A stretch of DNA of 53,764 nt, from contig JARRKE010000012.1 of the NCBI GenBank assembly GCA_037388465.1, forward strand, positions 1 to 53,764, given 5' to 3'. Made by a program: the position numbers and the translations under genes. The DNA is from Gammaproteobacteria bacterium (GTDB lineage Bacteria; Pseudomonadota; Gammaproteobacteria; SpSt-1174). Positions 33,928 through 43,076 of this stretch are shown in pieces (within the stretch, counting starts at the first letter, position 1; each line of letters starts with the position of its first letter). The notes beneath the pieces were generated by a model that saw nothing but the letters and a program-made list of their open reading frames with translations, did not search any database and was not told the DNA's origin.

Positions 33928-34893
33928 TTAGATATGCCGGTGCAGCCAGTCCAGGACGCTTTTTTCCACCCAGCCGTGCTGCTTCATGCGCAGCGGGTGG
34001 GCGACGAATCCCACATGTCCGCCGTAACGGGCGAGTTCCAGCTCTGTCGTGGCGGAGAGCTCCTCGGCGTTCGGTACACTATCCGGAAACATGAAAGGAT
34101 CGTCCTCGGCGTGCAGGATCAGCGTCGGGCGGCTGATGTCTTTGAGATACTGCCGGCTGCTGGCATCGCCATAATAATGATGCACGTCCCGGTAACCGTG
34201 CAGGGGCGCGGTAATCGCATCGTCGAATTCCAGGAAGGTGTGCAGATTGCGCAGCCGGGAGGGCTGATGATCCCGGCCCATCAGGCCCAGCCGCTGTTTG
34301 CGCTGTATGGTTCGTTTGAGACGACCCACCAGGTGCCGTTGGTACAGCCTGGAAAAACCCTTTTTCATGCGCCGGGCACCCGCACTCAGGTCGAAGGGTA
34401 CCGAGACGGCCACGGCCGTGGTCAACGGGTTTGCATCCCGCGTCTGGCCCAGCCATTTGAGCAGGGCGTTGCCGCCCAGGGAATAGCCGATCGCGGCGAG
34501 CGGCTTGCCGGGGTACCGCGAGCTGATCACCTCGACCACTTGCGCCAGATCGACGGTGTCGCCGGCGGTGTAGGCGCGGGGCAGCCGGTTGGGCTCGCCC
34601 GAACAGCCGCGGAAATGCATCAGCACCGCCGTATAGCCCGCTTCGATCAGGGCATGCATGATCGCGCTGGCATAGTGCGAGCGAATCGAGCCTTCCAGTC
34701 CGTGCAGTACCAGCACGAGCGGACCCTGACGCACGGGTCCCCAATCGAGGTCCAGGAAATCTCCGTCCGGCAGCTCAAGCCGCTCACGCTGCAGGGGCAG
34801 CTTCGGGCGGGGTTTGAACAGCACCGGCCAGAGTGTCTGCAGATGGGGGTTGCGGAACCAGCGCGGCGGCCGAAAGGTGCTTTCGCGAATCAT
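33928..34893 (-). CDS. YheT-type alpha/beta hydrolase
   Basis: A 321-residue alpha/beta-hydrolase of the YheT/EMB8 family, whose members are esterase-like and of poorly known substrate. The family N terminus FRPPRWFRNPHLQTLWPVL is present, as are the oxyanion region LHGLEGS, the nucleophile elbow GYSLGGN (S138), an acid in LHAEDDPFMF (D264 or D265) and H293 in YGGHVGFVAH. The ATG at 34893 overlaps the stop of the next minus-strand gene upstream (ATGA). A longer opening to 34992 is out-competed by this coupling. Confidence 0.88.
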   Translation of the reverse strand: MIRESTFRPPRWFRNPHLQTLWPVLFKPRPKLPLQRERLELPDGDFLDLDWGPVRQGPLVLVLHGLEGSIRSHYASAIMHALIEAGYTAVLMHFRGCSGEPNRLPRAYTAGDTVDLAQVVEVISSRYPGKPLAAIGYSLGGNALLKWLGQTRDANPLTTAVAVSVPFDLSAGARRMKKGFSRLYQRHLVGRLKRTIQRKQRLGLMGRDHQPSRLRNLHTFLEFDDAITAPLHGYRDVHHYYGDASSRQYLKDISRPTLILHAEDDPFMFPDSVPNAEELSATTELELARYGGHVGFVAHPLRMKQHGWVEKSVLDWLHRHI

Positions 34894-35171
34894 GCCGGGT
34901 GCGGCGTCAGCAAGGGCAGTTCGTGGCGCCGGGCATTCGCGGCGAGGAAGGTGCCGCGTCCGCCGGCCTGTTCGTCCAGCAGTGCCTTGCACTCGGAGGG
35001 TTCCCCGAGAATCGTGGCGAACAGAACTTCCAATTCGCGACCGTCCACCTTCAGGGCACCATAGGGGGTGCCGTCTGTTCCCGGCAGCCAGAACAGGCGC
35101 GGCGCCCAGCCTTTGGCCTGGATTGCGTCGCGCCGGTACCAGTCGATCAGTTTTCGTTCGAGTGCATCCAT
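34890..35171 (-). CDS. uncharacterised protein, 93 aa
   Basis: I do not recognise this protein. It is soluble-looking and mixed alpha/beta, without signal peptide or membrane segment, and begins MDALERKLIDWYRRDAIQ. Its middle, LFWLPGTDGTPYGALKVDGR, looks like a folded core. It sits between another unknown gene (its start is one base from that gene's stop) and the YheT-type hydrolase, whose start overlaps its stop. All three are thus likely one minus-strand operon. Coding is supported by the tight coupling and normal codon use, not by homology. Confidence 0.6.
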   Translation of the reverse strand: MDALERKLIDWYRRDAIQAKGWAPRLFWLPGTDGTPYGALKVDGRELEVLFATILGEPSECKALLDEQAGGRGTFLAANARRHELPLLTPHPA

Positions 35172-35172
35172 G

Positions 35173-35553
35173 TCAGTCTTGGGGTACCTTGACCTTCGGC
35201 TGCAGCGCCTTGCCGCTGTCCTGATCGTAGAATTCAGGGCCGATTTCGTTTAGTGCCCCGAACAGCTCACGGAGTTTACGAAATTCGTCCGGTGTCAGGG
35301 CATTGAGAATCAGGCGCAATAGCTCATCGCGCGTCAATACGATTTCGATATCGTCGCGGCGATAGAGATAACCGGGCCGGCCGGAAAGCCGGCTGGCGGC
35401 AAGCGGTTCGCCGAGCTGCATCGGTTTGTGGCCACTGTAATCGCCGGCACAGGCGACCATGAGGGCCATCGGATCGGGATAATGCTGTAATGCCCCGTCG
35501 GCACCTTCGATTTCCACTGTGGTCGAAACGGCGTTCATGGAGTGATTGGCCAT
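35173..35553 (-). CDS. uncharacterised protein, about 126 aa
   Basis: I do not recognise this protein. From the ATG at 35553 it has 126 residues, no membrane segment and a hydrophilic C terminus. The frame is open to another ATG at 35610 (145 aa), and a further ATG lies at 35538; no clear ribosome-binding site decides among them. The helical stretch RDELLRLILNALTPDEFRKL and the final KALQPKVKVPQD are the most distinctive parts. It is the first gene of the presumed three-gene unit ending in the hydrolase. Confidence 0.55.
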   Translation of the reverse strand: MANHSMNAVSTTVEIEGADGALQHYPDPMALMVACAGDYSGHKPMQLGEPLAASRLSGRPGYLYRRDDIEIVLTRDELLRLILNALTPDEFRKLRELFGALNEIGPEFYDQDSGKALQPKVKVPQD

Positions 35554-35681
35554 GGCTGGTTGTGCTTGCTCTATAGGAACAATTTTAGAATTTGCCGCCA
35601 CCCGGTGCATCCGGCCGTGGCAGACCGGTGCGGGCGTAATAAAACAGGATAACGATCAATACATGAGGGGGGTGAAACGAC

Positions 35682-36560
35682 ATGCGTTTTGTTGCTTTTG
35701 AGGATCAGGGCAGGTCGACTATCGGCGTGCTGGACGGAGACGAGGTCATTCCGCTCAAGGCGGCCGACCCCGCCCTGCCTGACAACCTGGTCGATCTGCT
35801 GCACTCGGACGGTACGGCGTTCGAGTATATCGAACATGCGGTCAAACGCGCCGTGACCCTGCAGAGGCATCCCCTCGAATCGCTGACGTTTCGCCCGGTT
35901 AGCGAAAATGCCGGCAAGTACTTCTGCCTGGGGCTGAACTACGCCGCACACGCGGACGAGGGCGGCTTCGAAAAACCCGAATCGCCGACCGTGTTCGTGC
36001 GCAGCGCCAGTTCCCTGGTCGCCCACGAACAGCCGCTGCTGCTGCCCCAGTGCACCGAACAGCTCGATTACGAAGGCGAGCTGGCGCTGATCATCGGACG
36101 CGCCGCGCGTCGTGTCCCGCAGGCGCGGGCCCTGGACTATGTCGCCGGCTACAGCTGCTTCAACGATGCCTCGGCGCGCGATTACCAGTTCAAGACCACG
36201 CAATGGACGCTGGGCAAGAACTTCGATGCCACCGGCGGCTTCGGCCCGATGTTCGTCACCGCCGACGAGCTGCCGCCCGGCGGGGCCGGGTTGCGGTTGA
36301 CCACGCGTCTGAACGGCCAGGTCATGCAGGATGCCGATACCGCCGACATGATCTTCGGGGTGGCCGAAACCGTGTCGGTGCTGTCGCAATGCTGCACCCT
36401 GTATCCGGGCGACGTGATCGTGATGGGTACGCCGGCCGGCGTGGGCTTCGCGCGCAAGCCGCCGGTGTGGCTGCAGGACGGTGACCAGGTGGAGGTCGAG
36501 ATCGAAGGTATCGGTACTCTGCGTAACCCCGTCCGCAAGGACGAACGCGATCCCGCCTGA
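35682..36560 (+). CDS. fumarylacetoacetate hydrolase (FAH) family protein
   Basis: FAH-superfamily enzymes hydrolyse or decarboxylate beta-diketo acids such as acylpyruvates, fumarylpyruvate or oxaloacetate using Mg or Mn. The 292 residues have a short N-terminal domain (1-75) and the FAH fold with GLNYAAHADEGG, the metal ligands E131 and E133 (DYEGELALIIG) and D162 (FNDASARDYQ). The characteristic KNFDATGGFGP and GTPAGVGFARKPPVWLQDGD follow. The exact substrate cannot be read from the sequence. It converges on acs across a shared stem-loop. Confidence 0.87.
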   Translation: MRFVAFEDQGRSTIGVLDGDEVIPLKAADPALPDNLVDLLHSDGTAFEYIEHAVKRAVTLQRHPLESLTFRPVSENAGKYFCLGLNYAAHADEGGFEKPESPTVFVRSASSLVAHEQPLLLPQCTEQLDYEGELALIIGRAARRVPQARALDYVAGYSCFNDASARDYQFKTTQWTLGKNFDATGGFGPMFVTADELPPGGAGLRLTTRLNGQVMQDADTADMIFGVAETVSVLSQCCTLYPGDVIVMGTPAGVGFARKPPVWLQDGDQVEVEIEGIGTLRNPVRKDERDPA

Positions 36561-36584
36561 CCACCGCGACGGTTCCGGTCAGGC

Positions 36585-36618
36585 ATAAAAATACCCGCCC
36601 CGGCGGAGCCGGGGCGGG
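36585..36618 (-). terminator. intrinsic terminator of acs
   Basis: A perfect 11-bp stem, CCCGCCCCGGC with GCCGGGGCGGG around a GGA loop, lies between the convergent FAH gene and acs. On the minus strand it is followed by a T-rich run (TATTTTTATG), so it terminates acs. On the plus strand there is no T-run. Confidence 0.88.
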
Positions 36619-36632
36619 CATAGGGTGCGTGC

Positions 36633-38594
36633 TTACGCCTTGCCCTGCAGCTGCAGTACCACCTGTTCGTTCTCCAGGGTGGAGGTGTCGGAAGTGATTT
36701 CCTCGCCGCGGGCGATGGTGCGCAGCAGACGGCGCATGATCTTGCCGGAGCGTGTCTTGGGCAGGCCGTCGGCAAAGCGGATCTCGTCCGGTTTGGCGAT
36801 GGGGCCGATTTCCTCCGCCACCCAGTCGCGCAGCTCGTCAACCATCTTGGTGGCGGCATCGCCGGTGGGACGTTCGCCCCTGAGGATAACGTAGGCGACG
36901 ATGGCCTCGCCCTTGATGTCGTGCGGACGACCGACGACGGCGGCTTCCGCGACGGCATCATGCGCGACCAGGGCGGATTCGATCTCCATGGTGCCCAGGC
37001 GGTGGCCGGAGACGTTCAGTACGTCGTCGATGCGGCCCATGATCCAGAAATAGCCGTCGGCGTCGCGCCGGGCGCTGTCCCCGGCCAGGTAGTACTTGCC
37101 GTCGAACATCGGCCAGTAGGTCTTGCGATAACGCTCGTCGTCTCCCCACACGGTGCGCAGCATGGACGGCCAGGGCTTCTTGATGACCAGATAACCGCCT
37201 CTGTCGGGCTCGGTGATGGAATTGCCGTGCTCGTCGACCACGTCGGCGTCGATGCCGGGCAGGGGCATGGTGCAGGAGCCGGGTTTGAGGCTGGTCGCGC
37301 CGGGCAGGGGGGCGATCATGTGCGCACCGGTTTCGGTCTGCCACCAGGTGTCAACGATGGGGCAGCGCTCCTGACCGATCACCCGGTGGTACCACATCCA
37401 GGCCTCGGGATTGATCGGCTCGCCCACGGTGCCCAGCAACCGCAGCTTGGACAGATCGTAGGCATTGGGGAAATCGTCGCCCAACTTCATCAGGGCGCGG
37501 ATCGCGGTCGGCGCGGTGTAGAACACGCTCACATCGTGATCCTGGGCGACCTTCCAGAAGCGGCCGCCGTCCGGTACCGTGGGCGCACCCTCGTACATCA
37601 CCTGGGTGGCGCCGACAGCCAGCGGACCGTAAGTGATGTAGGTGTGACCGGTGATCCAGCCGACGTCGGCGGTGCACCAGAAGACATCCTTATCGTGCAG
37701 GTCGAAGACCCATTTGTTGGTGACGATGGCGTTCAGCAGGTAACCGGCGGTCGAATGCTGAATGCCCTTGGGCTTGCCGGTGGAGCCGGAGGTGTACAGC
37801 AGGAACAGCGGGTGCTCGGCCTCCACCCATTCAGGTTCGCATTCGGTGCTCTGCCCCTCGATGACGTCGTGCCACCACAGGTCGCGACCCTCGACCATGG
37901 GGATGTCCTCGCCGCTGCGGCGAAACACAATGGTTTTTTCGACCGTCGGACAGCCGTGCTCGAGCGCTTTGTCGACTGCGGCCTTGAGTTCGACCACCCG
38001 GCCGCCGCGATGACCGCCGTCGGCGGTGATGATCAGTTTGGCCCGGGCGTCGTTAGCCCGGTCGCGCAGGGCCTCGGCGGAGAAGCCGCCGAACACGACG
38101 GAATGGATGGCGCCGATACGGGCGCAGCCCTGCATGGCGACCACGGCCTCCGGCACCATGGGCATGTAGATGATGACCCGGTCGCCCTTTTCGATGCCCT
38201 GCGCCTTGAGGGCATTGGCGAACTGGCTGACCTCGGCATGCAGTTCGCGATAGGTGATGAGGCGGGTATCGCCCGGCTCGCCTTCGAAGCGGATGGCGAC
38301 CTTGTCGCCGCGTTCGGCGAGATGGCGGTCCAGGCAGTTGTAGGAAACGTTGACCAGCCCGTCCGTGAACCAGGCGTAATGAGGGGCGTTACTCGAATCG
38401 AGGCCGACGGTGAAGGGCTTGTGCCAGTCGATCTCTTTTTTTGCCTGCTCGGTCCAGAAACCTTCGTAGTCCTCCTCGGCCTTGCGGTACAGCTCCACCA
38501 GGGTCGGGCCCTGGACGCGGGCCTGCTCGGCGAAGGACTCCGGCGGATCGAAGGTGCGGGTTTCGTGCAGGACGGATTCGATGTTTTCGCTCAT
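36633..38594 (-). CDS. acs: acetyl-CoA synthetase (AMP-forming)
   Basis: Acs activates acetate to acetyl-CoA through acetyl-AMP, feeding the TCA cycle. The 653 residues show the P-loop-like [16 protein letters not shown], the acetate-pocket region [11 protein letters not shown] and the hinge [20 protein letters not shown]. The catalytic lysine K618 lies in [12 protein letters not shown], the site controlled by reversible acetylation in many bacteria. Length and motifs are those of a functional enzyme. ygfZ lies 45 bases upstream on the same strand. Confidence 0.97.
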   Translation of the reverse strand: MSENIESVLHETRTFDPPESFAEQARVQGPTLVELYRKAEEDYEGFWTEQAKKEIDWHKPFTVGLDSSNAPHYAWFTDGLVNVSYNCLDRHLAERGDKVAIRFEGEPGDTRLITYRELHAEVSQFANALKAQGIEKGDRVIIYMPMVPEAVVAMQGCARIGAIHSVVFGGFSAEALRDRANDARAKLIITADGGHRGGRVVELKAAVDKALEHGCPTVEKTIVFRRSGEDIPMVEGRDLWWHDVIEGQSTECEPEWVEAEHPLFLLYTSGSTGKPKGIQHSTAGYLLNAIVTNKWVFDLHDKDVFWCTADVGWITGHTYITYGPLAVGATQVMYEGAPTVPDGGRFWKVAQDHDVSVFYTAPTAIRALMKLGDDFPNAYDLSKLRLLGTVGEPINPEAWMWYHRVIGQERCPIVDTWWQTETGAHMIAPLPGATSLKPGSCTMPLPGIDADVVDEHGNSITEPDRGGYLVIKKPWPSMLRTVWGDDERYRKTYWPMFDGKYYLAGDSARRDADGYFWIMGRIDDVLNVSGHRLGTMEIESALVAHDAVAEAAVVGRPHDIKGEAIVAYVILRGERPTGDAATKMVDELRDWVAEEIGPIAKPDEIRFADGLPKTRSGKIMRRLLRTIARGEEITSDTSTLENEQVVLQLQGKA

Positions 38595-38639
38595 GTCATC
38601 TCTCTCTTGCCTAGTGTTGATTTGATTGTGATGGCAGCG

Positions 38640-39686
38640 TCAGCTGGCGATGGCGGGTATGTCGTAGGGCAGGGTGCCGAGTTCGACGGCGGGCCCCTTC
38701 GTGCCGAGGCGCAGCGGTTCCCCGGTTTCGGCCGCGCTGATCAGCAATACGGCCAACCCCTCGTAGCCGCCGTCCGGATGTGCCTGGGCGTCGACGAGTT
38801 TGCCGACGGGCTCCCCCTGATCCTTGGCGTAGATTTCCTCTCCCGGCGCGGGGCGTGTCTCCGCGCCGATATGCACGCGGTACATACGGCGTTTGTTCTT
38901 GCCGAGGTATTGCATGCGTGCCACGATTTCCTGGCCGGGATAACAGCCCTTCTTGAAGCTCACCCCACCGATCAGTTCCAGATTCGCCATTTGCGGGACG
39001 AAGGCCTCGCTGGTCTGGGGGTGAACGGTCGGGACGCCGGCCAGGATGTCCAGCAGTGCCCATGAAGAGGCACCCACCGGAGCCCCGTGTACGTTGAGCG
39101 CATCCCACAGGCGCGTCATGGCCTCGAGCTGGCCGTAGACCTCGAAGCGGGGGTGCGGCCCGTTGATCCGGATAACCGTATAGGTTTTGCCGCTGACGAC
39201 CTCGTCGACCGTCCGGGGCAGCGTACCGACCACCGCGGACAGCTCCGTCTCGGCGTCGGGCCCGGAAACACCGATGCGCACCAGCGCATCGCTGGCGTCC
39301 TCCAGCGTGACCTTGCTCATCAGCACATACATGCGCAGCCGCTTGAGCGTGGTTTCGAGCGTCTCGCGCGGCAGCCTCAGATAATAGGTCCCGTCCAGCA
39401 TGAACAGGCGGAACAGGGCGAGCATGCGCCCCTTGGGGCTGCAATAGCTGCTCAACTGGCTGTGCGTATCGCCCACCTGATGGACATCGTTGCTGAATTG
39501 ACCCTGGAGAAACGCCTGGGCCTCGTCGCCGTATGCGGCGATCAGTCCGTGATGGCTCAGATCGCAGATGACGGTACCGGTCGTGGTGACGCGCTTTTCG
39601 CGCTCCGGGTTGCCGAAATTCGCGACGTGGTCATCCTCGAATTCCGCGCCCGCATCTGCCAGGAAGGTTTTCCATTCCGGTTTCAT
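38640..39686 (-). CDS. ygfZ: tRNA-modifying / Fe-S protein maturation factor YgfZ
   Basis: YgfZ is a folate-binding protein of the GcvT superfamily that supports certain Fe-S enzymes, among them MiaB and succinate dehydrogenase in E. coli. The 348-residue protein carries the diagnostic motif KGCYPGQE at 246-253, with the essential cysteine C248, followed by IVARMQYLGKNKRRMYRV. It stands divergent to sdhC, so it is next to a likely client. No frameshift is seen. Confidence 0.9.
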   Translation of the reverse strand: MKPEWKTFLADAGAEFEDDHVANFGNPEREKRVTTTGTVICDLSHHGLIAAYGDEAQAFLQGQFSNDVHQVGDTHSQLSSYCSPKGRMLALFRLFMLDGTYYLRLPRETLETTLKRLRMYVLMSKVTLEDASDALVRIGVSGPDAETELSAVVGTLPRTVDEVVSGKTYTVIRINGPHPRFEVYGQLEAMTRLWDALNVHGAPVGASSWALLDILAGVPTVHPQTSEAFVPQMANLELIGGVSFKKGCYPGQEIVARMQYLGKNKRRMYRVHIGAETRPAPGEEIYAKDQGEPVGKLVDAQAHPDGGYEGLAVLLISAAETGEPLRLGTKGPAVELGTLPYDIPAIAS

Positions 39687-39796
39687 TGAGTTAAGGCCAT
39701 GGTTTCTTACAATCAGCTATGTTAGTTCATCATACCGACTGGAGTAAGGGCCAAACCATGACAGCCGGGCACTGTCCAAGCAAACGACTGTCATGT

Positions 39797-39850
39797 TATA
39801 GTGTTTAATATATTATTCATTCATAATAAAAACCCCTAGGGGCGGAGGAG
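39797..39850 (+). promoter_or_regulatory. sdh operon leader: -10-like hexamer and two palindromes over the ribosome-binding site
   Basis: The ygfZ-sdhC gap (168 bases) is AT-rich near sdhC. It contains TATAGT (39797-39802) as a possible -10 without a good -35. Next come a perfect dyad TATTAT-TCATTC-ATAATA (39811-39828) and a perfect palindrome CCCCTAGGGG (39833-39842) that abuts the Shine-Dalgarno GGAGGAG (39844-39850). The palindromes could be operator or RNA-hairpin elements; which is not clear. Confidence 0.4.
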
Positions 39851-39854
39851 CGCA

Positions 39855-40238
39855 ATGCCACCAGCACGCAGGCCGGTATTCCTGAACCTGTTCAAGATCA
39901 GGCTGCCAATTACGGGCATAACCTCCTTTCTGCACCGAGTGAGCGGCGTGCTGCTGTTTCTGGCGATCCCTTTCTCGATCTACGCCCTGGACCTTTCGCT
40001 CAGCGGTCCGGCGGGATACGGCAAGGCGGTCGAGCTGTTTAACAAACCGTGGATTGCCCTGTTCACCATTCTTGTGCTCTGGTCGCTGGTTCATCACCTG
40101 CTTGCCGGTATCCGTTTCCTTTTCATCGACATTGACCTCGGCGTCGACCGGCTGACGGCGCGCCGCACCGCCTGGACCGTGGTCGTCAGCGCCGTGGCGA
40201 TCGCGCTGCTGCTGGCGGCCTGGGGGTGGCTGAAATGA
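39855..40238 (+). CDS. sdhC: succinate dehydrogenase cytochrome b556 subunit
   Basis: SdhC is one of two membrane anchors of complex II and contributes to the heme b and quinone sites. The 127 residues have three helices (about 28-46, 68-88, 106-125). The family motif HRVSGVLLF (H27-R28-x-S30-G31) includes the quinone-site serine and arginine region, and [13 protein letters not shown] (H80, H81) includes the heme ligand. An excellent GGAGGAG precedes the ATG. The stop overlaps sdhD. Confidence 0.94.
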   Translation: MPPARRPVFLNLFKIRLPITGITSFLHRVSGVLLFLAIPFSIYALDLSLSGPAGYGKAVELFNKPWIALFTILVLWSLVHHLLAGIRFLFIDIDLGVDRLTARRTAWTVVVSAVAIALLLAAWGWLK

Positions 40239-40576
40239 ATCGCGTCCTGAGCGGTCTGCGGGCCTGGGTGGTGCAGCGCATGAGCGCGGTGTACCTGGCC
40301 CTGTTCGTCATCTACGTCGCGTTGCATACCTTGCTGGCGCCGCCCGGCGATTACGGTGCCTGGCGCCAGTGGATCGGCGAGCCCGGCATGCTGCTGGCCG
40401 TCTCGCTGGCCTACGTCGCGCTGTTGCTGCACGCGTGGGTCGGCATCCGCGACGTCGTTCTCGATTACATCCATCCCTTCATCCTCAGGCTCTTCGTTCT
40501 GTTCGCCATCGCGCTGTTTCTGGTCGGCTGCGGACTCTGGGCCGGACTCGTCTTGCTCAAGGTCGTGCTCGTATGA
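40235..40576 (+). CDS. sdhD: succinate dehydrogenase membrane anchor subunit
   Basis: The second membrane anchor, 113 residues with three helices. The N terminus [20 protein letters not shown] and the [14 protein letters not shown] segment (heme/quinone side, ending in the conserved Asp-Tyr) are typical of SdhD. I use the ATG at 40235, which overlaps the sdhC stop (ATGA), rather than a GTG three codons earlier. Its stop overlaps the sdhA start in the same way. Confidence 0.93.
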   Translation: MNRVLSGLRAWVVQRMSAVYLALFVIYVALHTLLAPPGDYGAWRQWIGEPGMLLAVSLAYVALLLHAWVGIRDVVLDYIHPFILRLFVLFAIALFLVGCGLWAGLVLLKVVLV

Positions 40577-42133
40577 ATATCACCCGCAGAAAATTCGACG
40601 CCCTGATCATCGGTGCCGGCGGCGGCGGTCTGCGCGCCGCGCTTCAGCTCGCCCACGCGGAGGCCAACGTTGCGGTCGTCTCCAAGGTCTTCCCGACACG
40701 CTCGCATACCGTCGCCGCCCAGGGCGGCGTCAATGCCGCCCTGGCCAATGTGCTGCCGGACAACTGGCACTGGCACATGTACGACACGGTGAAGGGCAGC
40801 GACTGGCTGGGTGATCAGGACGCGATCGAGTACATGTGCCGCGCCGCCTCCAAGGTCGTCTACGAGCTCGAGCATTCGGGCGTGCCGTTTTCCCGTCTCG
40901 ACGACGGCAAGATCTACCAGCGCGCCTTCGGCGGCCAGAGCCAGAACTTCGGCGGCGACCAGGCCGTGCGCACCTGCGCCGCGGCCGACCGCACCGGTCA
41001 CGCCATCCTGCACAGTGATCAACACCGGCGACGGCATGGGCATGGCGCTGCGGGCCGGCGTACCCCTGCAGGACATGGAGTTCTTCCAGTTCCACCCCAC
41101 CGGCATCGCCGGGCGCGGCATGCTGATCACCGAGGGCGCGCGCGGCGAGGGCGGTTATCTGGTCAACGGCGAGGGCGAGCGTTTCATGGAACGCTACGCT
41201 CCGCACGTGAAGGATCTCGCCAGCCGCGACGTGGTCAGCCGCGCCATCTATCTGGAGGTCAAGGAAGGCCGCGGCTGCGGACCGCGCAAGGATCATTGCC
41301 TGCTCAAGCTCGACCATCTCGGCGCCGACGTCATCAAGCAGCGCCTGCCCGGCATCCGCGACATGTGCCAGACCTTCCTGCACATCGACCCGATCGATGC
41401 GCCGATCCCGGTTTATCCGACCAACCACTACACCATGGGCGGCATTCCCACCAACCGCCATGGGCAGGTGGTGGTGCCGGTCAAGGACACCCCCGAGGAG
41501 CCGGTGTTCGGACTGTACGGCGCGGGCGAGTGCGCCTGCGTGTCCGTGCACGGCGCCAACCGCCTGGGCGGCAACTCCCTGCTCGACATCCTGGTGTTCG
41601 GGCGGGCCGCGGCCAATCACATCATCGAGCACCTGGCGGAAAACCGCTATCACCGTCCGCTGAACGAAGCGGGCGTGGAACGGGCGATGGCGCGCCTGAC
41701 GCGCTGGGACGCCAAGGGCGAGGGTGAAGCGCCGGAGGCGATCCGCCGAGAACTGCAGACCGCCATGGAGGAACACTTCGGCGTGTTCCGCCGCGAGGAT
41801 GTCATGCACGAGGGGCTGGACAAGGTGAAGGTACTGGCCGAACGCCTCAAGGACGCGCGGCTGCAGGACCACAGCCGGGTGTTCAACACCGCCCGGGTCG
41901 AGGCGCTGGAAACCGAGAACCTGATGGACTGCGCGCTGGCCACGGCGACCTCGGCGCTGGCGCGCCAGGAAAGCCGCGGTGCCCATTCGCGCATCGACTA
42001 TCCGGAGCGCGACGACGCCCACTGGATGCGCCACAGCCTCTACAACCTGCAGACCGACTCGCTGGATTACAAGCCGGTGCGGACCAAGCCGCTTACCGTG
42101 GACAGCTTCCCGCCGAAGGAGAGGGTGTACTGA
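40573..42133 (+). pseudogene. sdhA: succinate dehydrogenase flavoprotein subunit, internal deletion with frameshift
   Basis: The sequence starts as a normal SdhA ([38 protein letters not shown] with the FAD-linking histidine) and runs to TGHAILH at residue 147, base 41013. It then continues only in another frame, from base 41015, with [19 protein letters not shown] and an intact remainder ([42 protein letters not shown]). Compared with E. coli SdhA, about 69 residues (near 205 bases) are missing at the junction, including the FAD-binding ATGGAGR segment. As written, translation stops early and no functional SdhA results. The gene ends and overlaps with sdhD and sdhB are normal. It could be a true mutation or a sequence error. 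Confidence 0.9.
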
Positions 42134-42834
42134 TGCGCTTTTCGATTTACCGATTCGACCCCGAAAAGGATTCGCAGCCCTACATGCAGGACTTCGAGCT
42201 GCCGGACGCGGAAATCAAACCGGGCATGATGCTGCTGGCCGCCCTGATCAAGCTGAAGGAGCAGGACGAGACCCTCAGCTTCCGCCGTTCCTGCCAGGAA
42301 GGCGTGTGTGGCTCAGACGGCATGAACATCAACGGTCGCAACGGCCTGGCCTGCATCACGCCGCTCGCCTCGCTCAAGGAACCGGTCGAGATCCGTCCGT
42401 TCCCGGGCATGCCGGTGGTGCGTGACCTGGTGGTGGACATGGAGAATTTCTTCCATCAGTACCGCTCGACCCAGCCCTACCTGATCAACGAAGACCCGGA
42501 ACCCGAGGTGGAGCGCCTGCAGTCGCCGGAGGATCGTGCCGAACTGGACGGTCTGTACGAGTGCATCCTGTGTGGCTGCTGCAGCGCAGCATGCCCGTCC
42601 TACTGGTGGAATCCGGAGAAGTTCCTCGGCCCGGCGGCGCTGCTGCAGGCGGCACGCTTTATCAAGGACAGCAGGGACCAGCAAACGGACGCACGCCTGG
42701 AACAGCTCGACGACGCCTACAAGCTGTACCGCTGCCACACCATCATGAATTGCACCCAGGTCTGCCCCAAGCACCTCAATCCGACCAAGGCGATCGGCGA
42801 TATCCGCAAGCGGATGCTGAAAAAGTCGGTGTAA
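42133..42834 (+). CDS. sdhB: succinate dehydrogenase iron-sulfur subunit
   Basis: SdhB relays electrons from the flavin to quinone through three clusters. The 2Fe-2S site is C54, C59, D62 and C74 (SCQEGVCGSDGMNINGRNG), with the same aspartate ligand as E. coli. The 4Fe-4S and 3Fe-4S sites lie in CILCGCCSAACPSYWW (C144 onward) and CHTIMNCTQVCPKHLNP. The 233 residues are intact. The ATG overlaps the sdhA stop (TGATG). Confidence 0.97.
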   Translation: MRFSIYRFDPEKDSQPYMQDFELPDAEIKPGMMLLAALIKLKEQDETLSFRRSCQEGVCGSDGMNINGRNGLACITPLASLKEPVEIRPFPGMPVVRDLVVDMENFFHQYRSTQPYLINEDPEPEVERLQSPEDRAELDGLYECILCGCCSAACPSYWWNPEKFLGPAALLQAARFIKDSRDQQTDARLEQLDDAYKLYRCHTIMNCTQVCPKHLNPTKAIGDIRKRMLKKSV

Positions 42835-43076
42835 TGGGCGAGCGCGAACGACTCGCCTGGCGCTGCCGGCGGGGCATGCTGGAGCTGGATCTGATGCTGC
42901 GGGGGTTTCTGGAGCGCGGCTACGATCAACTCGACGAAACGGGGCAGGCCGGTTTTCTGCGCCTGCTCGACTATCCCGACCAGACGTTGCTGGAAATCCT
43001 CATGGGCCGCATGCAGACGGCCGATCCGGTATTGAGACATGTCGTTGAGGCCATCCGCGCCCACGCTGCGCATTGA
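42834..43076 (+). CDS. sdhE: FAD assembly factor SdhE
   Basis: SdhE binds SdhA and promotes covalent attachment of FAD. The 80-residue helical protein carries the functional motif RRGMLELDLML (RGxxE) and ends in the usual helices. The ATG overlaps the sdhB stop, so it is translated with complex II. An intact, coupled SdhE argues that this organism needed a flavinylated SdhA until recently. Confidence 0.93.
   Translation: MGERERLAWRCRRGMLELDLMLRGFLERGYDQLDETGQAGFLRLLDYPDQTLLEILMGRMQTADPVLRHVVEAIRAHAAH

Noticed and set aside
33902-33929. Terminator between the anti-sigma gene and the YheT-type hydrolase (GGGGAATCCCC and CGGCTGCGCCG followed by TTTT)
   Set aside because: The stems are only four base pairs each and the T-run is short; the evidence is too weak to list.
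40985-41030. sdhA junction as a programmed ribosomal frameshift
   Set aside because: There is no slippery heptamer, and about 69 conserved residues are missing in addition to the frame change; recoding cannot restore them.
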